Of a stretch of 64,000 nt of DNA, positions 34,067-42,640 are shown in pieces (position 1 is the first letter of the stretch; each line of letters opens with the position of its first letter). The position numbers were made by a program, and so were the translations under genes. The stretch comes from Ruminococcus sp. GTDB lineage: Bacteria; Bacillota_A; Clostridia; Oscillospirales; Ruminococcaceae. The stretch covers positions 62,001-126,000 of the forward strand of contig JAFXRZ010000012.1 of the NCBI GenBank assembly GCA_017536105.1, written 5' to 3'. The notes under the pieces were generated by a model that saw nothing but the letters and a program-made list of their open reading frames with translations, was not told the origin of the DNA and did not search any database.

Positions 34067-34633
34067 GTGGGGGACTATATTATTAGGGTGATACACAAGT
34101 ATTGCCTTCAAAAAGGGGTGAGGAGCTTGAGCGACGAAAAGATACTAAAGCTGATGAAACGCAGCGAGAACGAGGGGTTTGAGGCACTTGTCCACCGCTA
34201 CTCGGGGTATGTGCGGACGATAGCGATATCAAAGCTTGGGTCGGCTGCGGCGGAAGACGCCGTGAACGGGGTATTTTTCGAGATACTGAAAGCGCTCAGG
34301 CGTGAGAAATACGAGATACGTTCGCTGAAAGCGTTAGTCTCGGTGATAGCCGTGCGGCACTGCTCGGGGCTGTTTTCGGAGCAGATGAAGCAGGAGGCCC
34401 TGCCGATAGACGAGCAGTTTTTCGAGCCGATGTACGAGGAAGCCTACGACCGGGCGGAGCTCATCGCCTCGCTGAAAAGCCTTGGAGAGCCGGACTGCGA
34501 GATATTCCTGCGCAAGTATTTCTTGGGACAGACCAGCGCGGAGATAGGGGCAGCTCTCGGGCTGAAAACGAACACGGTGGATCAGAGGATATCACGCGGA
34601 CTTCGCAAGCTGCGGGATATGATGGAGGGTTGA
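34067..34633 (+). CDS. ECF-like sigma-70 family RNA polymerase sigma factor
   Basis: Up to 188 aa. Region 2 is seen as NEGFEALVHRYSGYVRTIA and DAVNGVFFEILKAL, and region 4 as YFLGQTSAEIGAALGLKTNT with RGLRKLRD. Short two-region sigma factors direct RNA polymerase to stress or envelope promoters. The start is uncertain: GTG at 34067, 34088 or 34118 are in frame and none has a textbook RBS; conserved sequence begins at about 34131. It is followed by a membrane protein gene five bases on, the likely cognate anti-sigma factor. Confidence 0.82.
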   Translation: MGDYIIRVIHKYCLQKGVRSLSDEKILKLMKRSENEGFEALVHRYSGYVRTIAISKLGSAAAEDAVNGVFFEILKALRREKYEIRSLKALVSVIAVRHCSGLFSEQMKQEALPIDEQFFEPMYEEAYDRAELIASLKSLGEPDCEIFLRKYFLGQTSAEIGAALGLKTNTVDQRISRGLRKLRDMMEG

Positions 34634-34637
34634 AGCC

Positions 34638-36413
34638 ATGGAAAAATATTTGTATGATCTTTTCGGCACAGCCTCCGAGGAGGAGCTTGCCGAGTTCGAC
34701 GACGAGCTTGAAAGCATAATCGGCAGCTGCAAGAATACCGACAGACAAATAATCTCCGCTGTGCAGGAGCTTGCAGAGGACGGAGGAGAGCCTGTCAAGC
34801 AGCCTGCGACGGCGGTGAAGGTCAGGAGCCTGCTGCCTGCGGTCATAGCTGCCGCAGTCGCGCTGGTGCTTTTTGCGGGGCTGTTTTTCAAGATAGAGCA
34901 CAGTGTCAGACGTTCGGCGGAGACTGCTCCCGGGGCAGAAAGCTCCGAGCAGGAGAGCACCGTCAATGTGACAGGCAAGGAAGCTGCGGAAATGCTGAAA
35001 GCCTTTTTCGACGACTATGTCAAGGCGGTCAAGGAAGGCCTCGTCGGGGCGAATACCATATCCCTGAGAGGCTTCGCTGTGGATCTTTCAAAAACGGATT
35101 CATTCAATTACAGGATACTGAAAAATGTCCAGAAAACGCTTCAGGATATTTCAAGGGACAGAGGCGAGGACAACGATCATCCTCTCCCTGAAAACGGAGA
35201 GTTCTATGTGTATATCGCTCCCGACCTGGTCGTTGCCATGGTGGAATGGCGAGAGAGCAGCGGCTCTGAACCGATCTACCTCAGCGACGAGGGCATGATC
35301 GTTGATGGCTCGGGCTTCGGCGGAGTTAAGCTCACAGGCTGCTACGAGGGCTACAGCTCTCCCAAGGCCACAAAGTCTTCCGACGGCATCTGGGCAGCAG
35401 GAGACCTTGCTTCGGCGACAGCACAAAAAAACTTCGATCTTATCATTTCAAATGCTCCGAACAACTTTACAAGGCTGAATGTCTTTGACCATGTCAATTT
35501 CTCGACCAGCGAGTGCAGCCGCATAAAAACAGGCATCTGCGGCTATGCCGACGCCTATCCTTTTGTGGAGATATATGTCGTTGCCGAAACAAAGGACGGC
35601 CTGCCTTTCGACATCGAAGGCCTTGGCACAAAGATTTACAGCGGCGGCTATGATGATCTTATCTCTGAGTATTCCTTCACCGACATAAACGGCGGCGACA
35701 GGATATCCGGCATCATCTACTGGAACTTCGACCGCGGTTCTTCCGAAGCTATAGGCAGGATACTCGTTCCTGTTGCAAGAGCCGAAAGCTTCCCCGGAGA
35801 GAGCTCAGCCGAAAACAATGAGGACACTGCGAGCTCCTACGATAATTCGGAGTGGTCCATCGACCTGAACATCGACCCGATAATGAAAGGGCAGCTCAGC
35901 GATCAGGATATCTACTATCTCAGCGGCGGCAGACTTGAATTTGACTATACAAGCAATTCTGTAAATGACAGCAGTCAGTACACGGTATGCTGGAATACGT
36001 ATTCGCGTCATGAAAACCACGATATCATTTCCGATAAAGCTGTCACCTCAAACGAAAAGGAGCTTTTGGAAAAGATGAACAGCTTTGCAGAGTATGTTGC
36101 GCTGAGGGCCGATCGTTTGTCGAGAAATAATTTTAAAGATAACTCTGCCGCAGGTATAGCGCTCAATTCCACCGCAGCAAACACCGAATATAAAGCCTGC
36201 CTTGATAACGGTCTGGCTCTCGGCTTCAAGAAGTCGGAAGACGGGGTATATCAGGCCGAGCTTGCAGCCGGCAGCACGCTCTTCACGATCAGCAGTGACG
36301 GCAAGCAGGAGATGCTGGGCGAGCTGTACGAATATGTAGATAAGTACGTCAAAGAAAACTCAGAAAGTGCAGAAACAAGAGAAGTTGATATACCCGTTGA
36401 CGAACAGAGCTGA
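34638..36413 (+). CDS. Single-pass membrane protein, probable anti-sigma partner with large ectodomain
   Basis: 591 aa. Residues 1-65 are acidic and cytoplasmic, one membrane helix spans about 66-86 (LLPAVIAAAVALVLFAGLFF), and the remaining 500 residues are extracytoplasmic and not recognised. The gene starts five bases after the sigma factor, with GGAGG upstream, so an anti-sigma role for the cytoplasmic part is inferred; no ZAS zinc motif is visible. The ectodomain could be a sensor. Confidence 0.65.
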   Translation: MEKYLYDLFGTASEEELAEFDDELESIIGSCKNTDRQIISAVQELAEDGGEPVKQPATAVKVRSLLPAVIAAAVALVLFAGLFFKIEHSVRRSAETAPGAESSEQESTVNVTGKEAAEMLKAFFDDYVKAVKEGLVGANTISLRGFAVDLSKTDSFNYRILKNVQKTLQDISRDRGEDNDHPLPENGEFYVYIAPDLVVAMVEWRESSGSEPIYLSDEGMIVDGSGFGGVKLTGCYEGYSSPKATKSSDGIWAAGDLASATAQKNFDLIISNAPNNFTRLNVFDHVNFSTSECSRIKTGICGYADAYPFVEIYVVAETKDGLPFDIEGLGTKIYSGGYDDLISEYSFTDINGGDRISGIIYWNFDRGSSEAIGRILVPVARAESFPGESSAENNEDTASSYDNSEWSIDLNIDPIMKGQLSDQDIYYLSGGRLEFDYTSNSVNDSSQYTVCWNTYSRHENHDIISDKAVTSNEKELLEKMNSFAEYVALRADRLSRNNFKDNSAAGIALNSTAANTEYKACLDNGLALGFKKSEDGVYQAELAAGSTLFTISSDGKQEMLGELYEYVDKYVKENSESAETREVDIPVDEQS

Positions 36414-36439
36414 TAGATATACAGGCTCTGCCGAAACAA

Positions 36440-36477
36440 AAAAGCTGCGCGATCCGTCTTGGACCGCGCAGTTTTTT
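36440..36477 (+). terminator. Terminator
   Basis: Arms around 36445-36451 and 36465-36471 (CTGCGCG/CGCGCAG) followed by TTTTTT; A-run on the other side allows use by the convergent GH5 gene. Confidence 0.78.
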
Positions 36478-36484
36478 ATGTGAT

Positions 36485-38320
36485 TCAAGTCTTATACACA
36501 AGCTCGTAGCTTACATCCAGACCGTCCGTTATCGGAACGCTGCTGTTCGGGATGTTTTTCAGCGTAGCGATTATGTAAACGTAGCCGTCAGCCGGACGGT
36601 ATGTCGTATCGCCTGCCTTGATACCGGTGTAGTACTTTGTGCACTTGATGATCTTAGTGTAGCCTATCGCAGGATAGGTGAAGGTGATGTTCACATAGTC
36701 TATCTTATCGACCTCGCTCTCCGCCAGCTCGATAACACCCCTCTGAGTGTACTTGCCGTTGGCATCGAGCTCGGTGAACTGCTTGTAGACCCCGTTAACG
36801 ACCTTGTTGACTTTCCATTCAACGGTTCTTGTTTCGCCTTCACCGCAGCTTACACCGATCGCGATCACTTTGTTCTCTATTTCTGAAACAGGAACTGTGT
36901 ATTCGGATAGATCGGAGGTCGAGTTCCAAGATGAATCAAATACAGTGAATTTAAAATCACTCTTAAGAGTAACAGAGATAACATTATCTTCATCATTGCC
37001 GGCAAGAAGTGTACTCTTTGAGATAGAGGTCTGAGACCAATAGTCTGAATTGCCTTCAAGAATTACATATCCGTCGCGGTCATATACGGGAACGAACGGA
37101 ACCTCTTCATTGCCAAGAATACTGCAAAGCTTATCAACAACAGGTTCAGAAACAGAATACCATTCCAATTTAGCTCTGTTTAAATAGCCGTGGAGCTCCG
37201 ACCTTTTTTCGTACTCGGTTGTGGATATCGCGTTATTATCCCATAGTACGGCAGATACAGAAGTGTTGCTGTATTTGGTGCTTAATGCTTTAACCTTGTT
37301 TGCATAATACTCTGCCCATTTAACACGTTCACTTGTGTTATTCATATTAGTTGCGCTGAATTCGCCTATGCAGATCGAATAACCTTTAGAAAGGAAAAGA
37401 CTATCCATCTGATTGAAAACATAGTTCATGTCGGACTTGTAGCTGTCATCGAATACAGCACCTTCGGTTTTTGAAAATGCGAAATTATTATGGATATATG
37501 CGTGCAGCGAAACAATAAGATTACTGTCATTGAAAGTGCTCATATAGTTTGAAAGAGCTGTCATTGCATTATCGCTTATTGAAGCTGCATAGGTCGGCAC
37601 CATAAGAGCTCTTGTGGAATTGTTTCCGCCTGTGGCACGAACAGTATCAACGAAATCTTTGTTGAGCTGATTTACAACATTGCGCTGTTCATCGGTTCCG
37701 CCAATCCATTCTTCATTACCTGCATCATAGTTTCTCGGCTCATTCATTCCCTCGAAGATCAGGTGGTAGTCATAGTCGGCGAAATATGTTGCGATCTGTC
37801 CCCACAAAGCTTTCAGCTCCGTGCTTGCAGCAGAATAATTTGAAGGCAAGGGTCTGTTCCAGTTGTCGTGATGAGAATTGAGTATTACATACATATCCTC
37901 ATCTATCGCATAGTCAACAACTTCCTTGACACGTGCAAACCAATCAGCGCTGACTGTATAATCTCCTCCGGCTTCGTTTGCCATTGCGTATCTCCAAGTT
38001 ACAGGAACACGAATGGTATTGAAGCCTTTTGCTTTTACAGCGAGGATCATGTTCTTTGTTGTTCTCGGATTTCCCCACGCTGTTTCCCCGTAAACATAAG
38101 TCTGGAGATTATTGTCGTAATAGCTACTTTCAAACGAGTTGCCCAGATTCCAGCCGAGACCCATGTCTGCAACTATCTCCTTTGCAGTCGGAGCCGCTGC
38201 TTCGGCGGTGGCGGTCATGATCGCCGGCGAGGTCACGGGCAGAGAGGCTGCAAGCCCCAGCGCAAGGGCTGCCGAGGTCAGCAGGCCGAGAAGCCTTTTC
38301 TTGATCGATTTAGATATCAT
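36485..38320 (-). CDS. Secreted GH5 cellulase-type glycoside hydrolase
   Basis: 611 aa. Signal peptide (residues 1-39, ending near AEAA). The GH5 catalytic domain spans about 45-385: GLGWNLGNSFE, GFNTIRVPVTW, the acid/base Glu in FEGMNEPRN and the nucleophile Glu in CIGEFSA. Such enzymes cleave beta-1,4-glucan. Residues about 400-611 are an additional beta-rich part (VILEGNSDYWSQTSIS onward) that I do not recognise; it may bind carbohydrate. There is no dockerin. Start 38320 has AAGGAA upstream and a promoter follows the normal pattern. Confidence 0.93.
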   Translation of the reverse strand: MISKSIKKRLLGLLTSAALALGLAASLPVTSPAIMTATAEAAAPTAKEIVADMGLGWNLGNSFESSYYDNNLQTYVYGETAWGNPRTTKNMILAVKAKGFNTIRVPVTWRYAMANEAGGDYTVSADWFARVKEVVDYAIDEDMYVILNSHHDNWNRPLPSNYSAASTELKALWGQIATYFADYDYHLIFEGMNEPRNYDAGNEEWIGGTDEQRNVVNQLNKDFVDTVRATGGNNSTRALMVPTYAASISDNAMTALSNYMSTFNDSNLIVSLHAYIHNNFAFSKTEGAVFDDSYKSDMNYVFNQMDSLFLSKGYSICIGEFSATNMNNTSERVKWAEYYANKVKALSTKYSNTSVSAVLWDNNAISTTEYEKRSELHGYLNRAKLEWYSVSEPVVDKLCSILGNEEVPFVPVYDRDGYVILEGNSDYWSQTSISKSTLLAGNDEDNVISVTLKSDFKFTVFDSSWNSTSDLSEYTVPVSEIENKVIAIGVSCGEGETRTVEWKVNKVVNGVYKQFTELDANGKYTQRGVIELAESEVDKIDYVNITFTYPAIGYTKIIKCTKYYTGIKAGDTTYRPADGYVYIIATLKNIPNSSVPITDGLDVSYELVYKT

Positions 38321-38363
38321 ATCATCATTCCTTTCGCAAAGATGCCTATATTTCCACATTATA

Positions 38364-38392
38364 ATTATACAGTATCTGCCCGGAAAAATCAA
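38364..38392 (-). promoter_or_regulatory. Promoter of the GH5 gene
   Basis: Minus strand TTGATT (38392-38387), 17-base spacer, TATAAT (38369-38364); a second overlapping TATAAT follows directly. Confidence 0.75.
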
Positions 38393-38469
38393 TCTGTGTT
38401 TCAAACAACTTTTTCAAAACCTATTTGGGCAATTTAACAAAGGCCGGTATTTTTTCAGCTGCCTTTGCA

Positions 38470-38500
38470 CAAAAAAGACGCACGCAAAAGCGCACGTCTT
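38470..38500 (-). terminator. Terminator after the yfhO-like gene
   Basis: GACGCACGC/GCGCACGTC stem with a small internal mismatch, T-run on the minus strand, directly after the stop at 38506. Confidence 0.65.
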
Positions 38501-38505
38501 TGCTT

Positions 38506-40875
38506 TTATTCTTCGCTTTTCTTTCTCCGCAGGGCAAGGGGCAGCAGGATATATCCCGCAAGAACAGCCAGTGCCCCAAGGCTTATCACACGCCCCCACA
38601 CCACATAGCCGTTTCGGTAGGTGAAGACGATCTCGTTCTCTCCCTCGCCGCAGAGCACGGCCATAAGCCCGTTATCAACCTTCTCGACTTCTGCCTTTTC
38701 GCCGTTGACCTCAGCCGTCCACCACTCGGAATAGGGCACCGAGAAGAAGACCAGGTTCTGCCTGTCAAGGGTTATGTGGGACTCAAAGCCCGTGGAGGTG
38801 TATTCAAACCTGTCCGCTGCCGAGGCCCGGCGTTCTGCGCAGATCTCGCTGTAGCGGTCGAAGACCGTCCGGCAGTCCTCGGGGTCGTATTTCTCAAGGA
38901 TATCTCCGTAGCGTTCAGCCTGTTCGCTGTCGAGCACTATCGCTTCGAGCAGTGCCGAGCTTTGCAGCAGCGATGGATAGCCGTCCAGCTCGCCCTCGGT
39001 CACATATTTATCAAACGCGAAGCCCATGGGGATGAACTCGGTATTCTCGTAAAAATCCAGCCCATGCTGCTGATAAAGCGCCTTGAATGTACCCTTCGTT
39101 GCCGTGAGCTCTTCGCTCATGGGCTTGATCTCTCCGTTGGCATCGTAGTAGGGGTCGTCGATGTAGTATCTTACGGAAAGCAGGGTCATAAGCGGATAGT
39201 AACTCGGCTCGTAGCTGGATTTCACGACCCTGTTGATGCCTATAGAGCTGTAGAAGTCCGTTATCGTCGGCTCGACGGTGGAGTTGAAATACCTTACCGT
39301 ATCATCGCCCCAGACCGTGGGCATATTGTTCAGGTTCGGACCCGATGAAACACGGTAATATCCGCCCTTCGGGAGCCTGTCGCCGGAGGAGGCGTATTCC
39401 ACAACGGCACGCATATTATCAACTTCCGACGTCCCTCGGAACATATATGCGCTCCATACAAAAACGCATATACCGGCTGTGCAGAACACGGCTGTCCGAT
39501 TGAACAGCTTGCCGAGCATAACGGCCTTGTCGGGGCTTTCGGGCTTGTATAGGCTGAGCCCAAGCATCCCCAGCGAGAATACCGTGAATACCAGCTGTAT
39601 GTAAACATAGGTGTAGTTCTCAAAGCCTATTTTCAGCACCTTGTTTTTTGCCAGCAGGGTGATGACAAGCTCCGCCGCAAGTATAACGGCAGTTATTATT
39701 GCCGTGGGAACAAAGCCCTTTTTGAGTTCAAGCTCATCCTTCCGCCAAAGCTCCAGAGCCTTGGCTGTCACAACGCTGCATATCAGCATCGGCATATAGA
39801 ACCAGCGTCCGTAGAACATCGTGTTGAAAAACGAGAAGGACTGGTTCAGCACCGGAACAGCTATGAACACAAGGCACACGCCCAGCAGGACTTTAAAGAG
39901 ATCCTTTCCCTTTACGCAGCGGAAATATGCGATAACGCCGGTCAGGGAGAAGAAGTGTATAAAGGATGCGTAAGATGTTGCGTCCAGCTCGTTTGCCCGG
40001 TCAACGCCGAAGTTCTTGATAAGGGTGATGTTCGGCAGCGAGAACATATTCTGGATGATATACAGATAGACCGACTTGTAGCGGTAAACAAAAAGCTCGC
40101 TGCCCGAGAGAAAGCTCGTGACTCTCGGGTTGTTGATTATGGACATCGCAGAGGGAATGAGCAGCAGAGCAGCGCAGGCTGTTCCGAGGACGCTCTCAAA
40201 TGCCAGCAGCCCGAAGCGCTTGGCGCTGAGCTTGAAATGCCCGGTGATGACAGCGACGATGAAATACATCACGATGAAGATGACCTGTCCGAAGAAGAAG
40301 TAATAGCTTGTGAAAGCTGCAAGAGCAACGCTTAGGGCAAACACACCGCGCCTGCCGTCTTTGACGAGGCATTCAAGAGCCCAGAGCATGAAGGGCAGCA
40401 TGAGTATAGCATCGTGGAAGTGGTTGTAGATAAGATTTGCCGTGCTGTATGAGGACAGTCCGAAAAGCACCGCACCTGTCATGCAGGCAGTCTTGTCTTC
40501 GCAGAAACGCCTTATAAAGCCGTAGGCTCCCACAGAAGCTATGGAGGCTTTGAGGGCTATGAGCCAGGGCATCGCTGCGATAACGGCACCCGAGGGCAGA
40601 AGGGTCGAGAGCCAGAAGAATGGACTTCCGAGCAGGTAGAAGGAATAAGTCGCAGCAGTGTCAGAGCCGAGGTCGGCTGCGTGATCCCACATGGGCAAGC
40701 CGTCGCGGACCATGTCGTGGAGGTGGGTGTAGAAGGCTACCTGCTGCTTGTTGTAATCTCCGTAGTAGAAAAAATCACCGCCGTTCAGTATGATGATCGG
40801 CAGAAAGCAGATGCCGCAGGCGATGAAGCTTATCAGAAATACGCGAAGATATTTTTCTTTGTTTTTTTCAGGCAA
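38506..40875 (-). CDS. YfhO family multi-pass membrane protein
   Basis: 789 aa with about 12-13 membrane helices in the first 460 residues and one at the very end; the 300 residues between lie outside. The early motif GDYNKQQVAFYTHLHDMVRDG and FGLSSYSTANLIYNHFHD are typical of YfhO, a GT-C-fold protein linked to glycosylation of wall polymers such as lipoteichoic acid in Bacillus. The start is TTG at 40875 with AGGAG about 9 bases upstream. Last gene of the minus-strand operon after hisC. Confidence 0.85.
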   Translation of the reverse strand: MPEKNKEKYLRVFLISFIACGICFLPIIILNGGDFFYYGDYNKQQVAFYTHLHDMVRDGLPMWDHAADLGSDTAATYSFYLLGSPFFWLSTLLPSGAVIAAMPWLIALKASIASVGAYGFIRRFCEDKTACMTGAVLFGLSSYSTANLIYNHFHDAILMLPFMLWALECLVKDGRRGVFALSVALAAFTSYYFFFGQVIFIVMYFIVAVITGHFKLSAKRFGLLAFESVLGTACAALLLIPSAMSIINNPRVTSFLSGSELFVYRYKSVYLYIIQNMFSLPNITLIKNFGVDRANELDATSYASFIHFFSLTGVIAYFRCVKGKDLFKVLLGVCLVFIAVPVLNQSFSFFNTMFYGRWFYMPMLICSVVTAKALELWRKDELELKKGFVPTAIITAVILAAELVITLLAKNKVLKIGFENYTYVYIQLVFTVFSLGMLGLSLYKPESPDKAVMLGKLFNRTAVFCTAGICVFVWSAYMFRGTSEVDNMRAVVEYASSGDRLPKGGYYRVSSGPNLNNMPTVWGDDTVRYFNSTVEPTITDFYSSIGINRVVKSSYEPSYYPLMTLLSVRYYIDDPYYDANGEIKPMSEELTATKGTFKALYQQHGLDFYENTEFIPMGFAFDKYVTEGELDGYPSLLQSSALLEAIVLDSEQAERYGDILEKYDPEDCRTVFDRYSEICAERRASAADRFEYTSTGFESHITLDRQNLVFFSVPYSEWWTAEVNGEKAEVEKVDNGLMAVLCGEGENEIVFTYRNGYVVWGRVISLGALAVLAGYILLPLALRRKKSEE

Positions 40876-40921
40876 GGCGGCTCTGCTCCTTTCTCAGAAG
40901 ATCCGGATAATTCTCAGGCGC

Positions 40922-41980
40922 TCAGAGAATGAGCTCTTTGAGCGCCGAGATAAGCTTGTCCATTTGTTCGTCCGTGCCGATGGTTATGCGCAGACGGTTG
41001 TCGATACGCTTCTTTTTGAAGAAGCGCACATATATGCCCTTTTCGCGCAGGAAGAGGAAGATGTCCTCCGCTCTGTGCTTTGGGTGTTCCGCAAAAAGGA
41101 AATTCGTGCTGCTGTCGGGAAGGATGAAACCTAGGGCTCTCAGCTCTTTGGCTGTGCGGTCTCTTGTGGCTATTATCTTCCTGCAGGTGGCTTCAAAATA
41201 CTCTCTGTCCTCGAAGGCTGCGCAGGCGGCTTTTATCGCAACTGCGTCAACGGGATAGGAATTATAGGAATCCTTTACAGCGTCAAGATACTTTATAAGA
41301 TAGGGGTCTGCAATAGCGACAGCGGCTCTCATCCCCGCAAGGGAGCGGGATTTTGAAAGGGTCTGCGTCACAACGAGATTGGGATATTTCTTTATCAGCG
41401 GCACGCAGCTCACTTCTCCGAAATCCGCATAGGCTTCGTCGATGATAACGATGCTGTCTGTGTTGTGCTGCAGGAGCTTTTCTATCTCGCTCAGCCCCAG
41501 GGCTATCGTCGTAGGCGCATTGGGGTTCGGCAGGACTATACCGCCGTTCGGAACGAAAAAGTCCTCCACGTTTATCCTGTAATCCTCATCCACCGGCAGG
41601 GTCTTATAAGGCACACGCAGCAGCTCGCACCACACGGGATAGAAGGAATAGGTTATATCGGGGTAGAGGATAGGCTCCTCAGAATTGAAAAACGCACGGA
41701 AGGCAGCCGCAAGTATGTCATCCGAGCCGTTGCCTGCGAACACACACTCCGGCTCGATGCCGTAGAATTTTGCGACGGCACGCCTGAGAGGTGCTGCGTC
41801 CATAGGGGGATAGAGCCTCAGCGAACCGGCGTCGAACTCCGCGATGGCTTTCGTCACCAGCGGCGACGGAGGATAGGGGTTCTCGTTTGCGTTGAGCTTT
41901 ATTATATCATCCGACTTCGGCTGTTCACCTGCCGTGTAGGGTTCGATATTTATGAGATTTTTTTCCCACGCTCTGTTCAT
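40922..41980 (-). CDS. hisC: Histidinol-phosphate aminotransferase
   Basis: 352 aa fold-type I PLP aminotransferase. LNANENPYPPSP is the typical HisC N-terminus; IDEAYADFGE carries the PLP-contact Asp/Tyr and TLSKSRSLAGMRAAVAI the Schiff-base Lys. It converts imidazole-acetol phosphate to histidinol phosphate; related enzymes also act on aromatic amino acids. No other his gene is adjacent. It follows the radical SAM gene by 15 bases. Confidence 0.9.
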   Translation of the reverse strand: MNRAWEKNLINIEPYTAGEQPKSDDIIKLNANENPYPPSPLVTKAIAEFDAGSLRLYPPMDAAPLRRAVAKFYGIEPECVFAGNGSDDILAAAFRAFFNSEEPILYPDITYSFYPVWCELLRVPYKTLPVDEDYRINVEDFFVPNGGIVLPNPNAPTTIALGLSEIEKLLQHNTDSIVIIDEAYADFGEVSCVPLIKKYPNLVVTQTLSKSRSLAGMRAAVAIADPYLIKYLDAVKDSYNSYPVDAVAIKAACAAFEDREYFEATCRKIIATRDRTAKELRALGFILPDSSTNFLFAEHPKHRAEDIFLFLREKGIYVRFFKKKRIDNRLRITIGTDEQMDKLISALKELIL

Positions 41981-41995
41981 AATGTTTCTCCTTTG

Positions 41996-42613
41996 TTAAT
42001 CGGGAATATATTCTCTTACCCTCAGACGGATGCCGACCTTCTCGGCTATCCGGCGGGACTTTTCTATCTCTTCCTCGCCGATGATGTCAACAACTGTGAA
42101 CACCACCTCGGGGACATATTCCTTTACTCTGCCTGCGAAGGAGAGCATCTCGCTGTAGCAGTCAACGTCCTTGAAGCTCGGGCGGGTCACCTTTGCGTAG
42201 GCTTCGGGGTCAGAGGCGTTGAGGCTTATGGAGATAACATCGCACACACCCTTAAATTCCGGCGCTGTGTCACGCTTGTTGATAAGATCCGAAAGCCCTA
42301 CGGTGTTTATGCGTATCTTTATATCGCTGACGCTGCGGATATATGCCGCAACGGTCTTCAAAATCTCCAGCTCACAGGTGGGCTCGCCGTAGCCGCAGAA
42401 GACCACCTCGCTGTATTTCGAGAGATCGCGTTTCTTCACGGCTTCGATGACCTCTTCGGCTGTGGGCTGATGCTCGAGCCACAGGGGATCGGAACCGTAA
42501 GCTCCGTCGCCGTTGTGCCTGATGCAGAAGGTGCAGTTGCAGGGGCACTTGTTGGTTATGTTAAGATAGAGGCCTGTGCCGACCTCGTATGTCAGAGTCA
42601 TGCTTTTTTTCAT
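41996..42613 (-). CDS. Radical SAM protein (TatD-associated type)
   Basis: 205 aa. LYLNITNKCPCNCTFCIRHN contains the CX3CX2C motif for the 4Fe-4S cluster and SAM. The short length, the CGYGEPTCE motif and the IRINTVGLSD strand fit the small radical SAM family usually coupled to TatD-like hydrolases. No TatD gene is in this window. The reaction is unknown. It lies between the esterase and hisC genes in the same operon. Confidence 0.78.
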   Translation of the reverse strand: MKKSMTLTYEVGTGLYLNITNKCPCNCTFCIRHNGDGAYGSDPLWLEHQPTAEEVIEAVKKRDLSKYSEVVFCGYGEPTCELEILKTVAAYIRSVSDIKIRINTVGLSDLINKRDTAPEFKGVCDVISISLNASDPEAYAKVTRPSFKDVDCYSEMLSFAGRVKEYVPEVVFTVVDIIGEEEIEKSRRIAEKVGIRLRVREYIPD

Positions 42614-42640
42614 AATAATGCTTCCTTTTGCTTTGAAATA

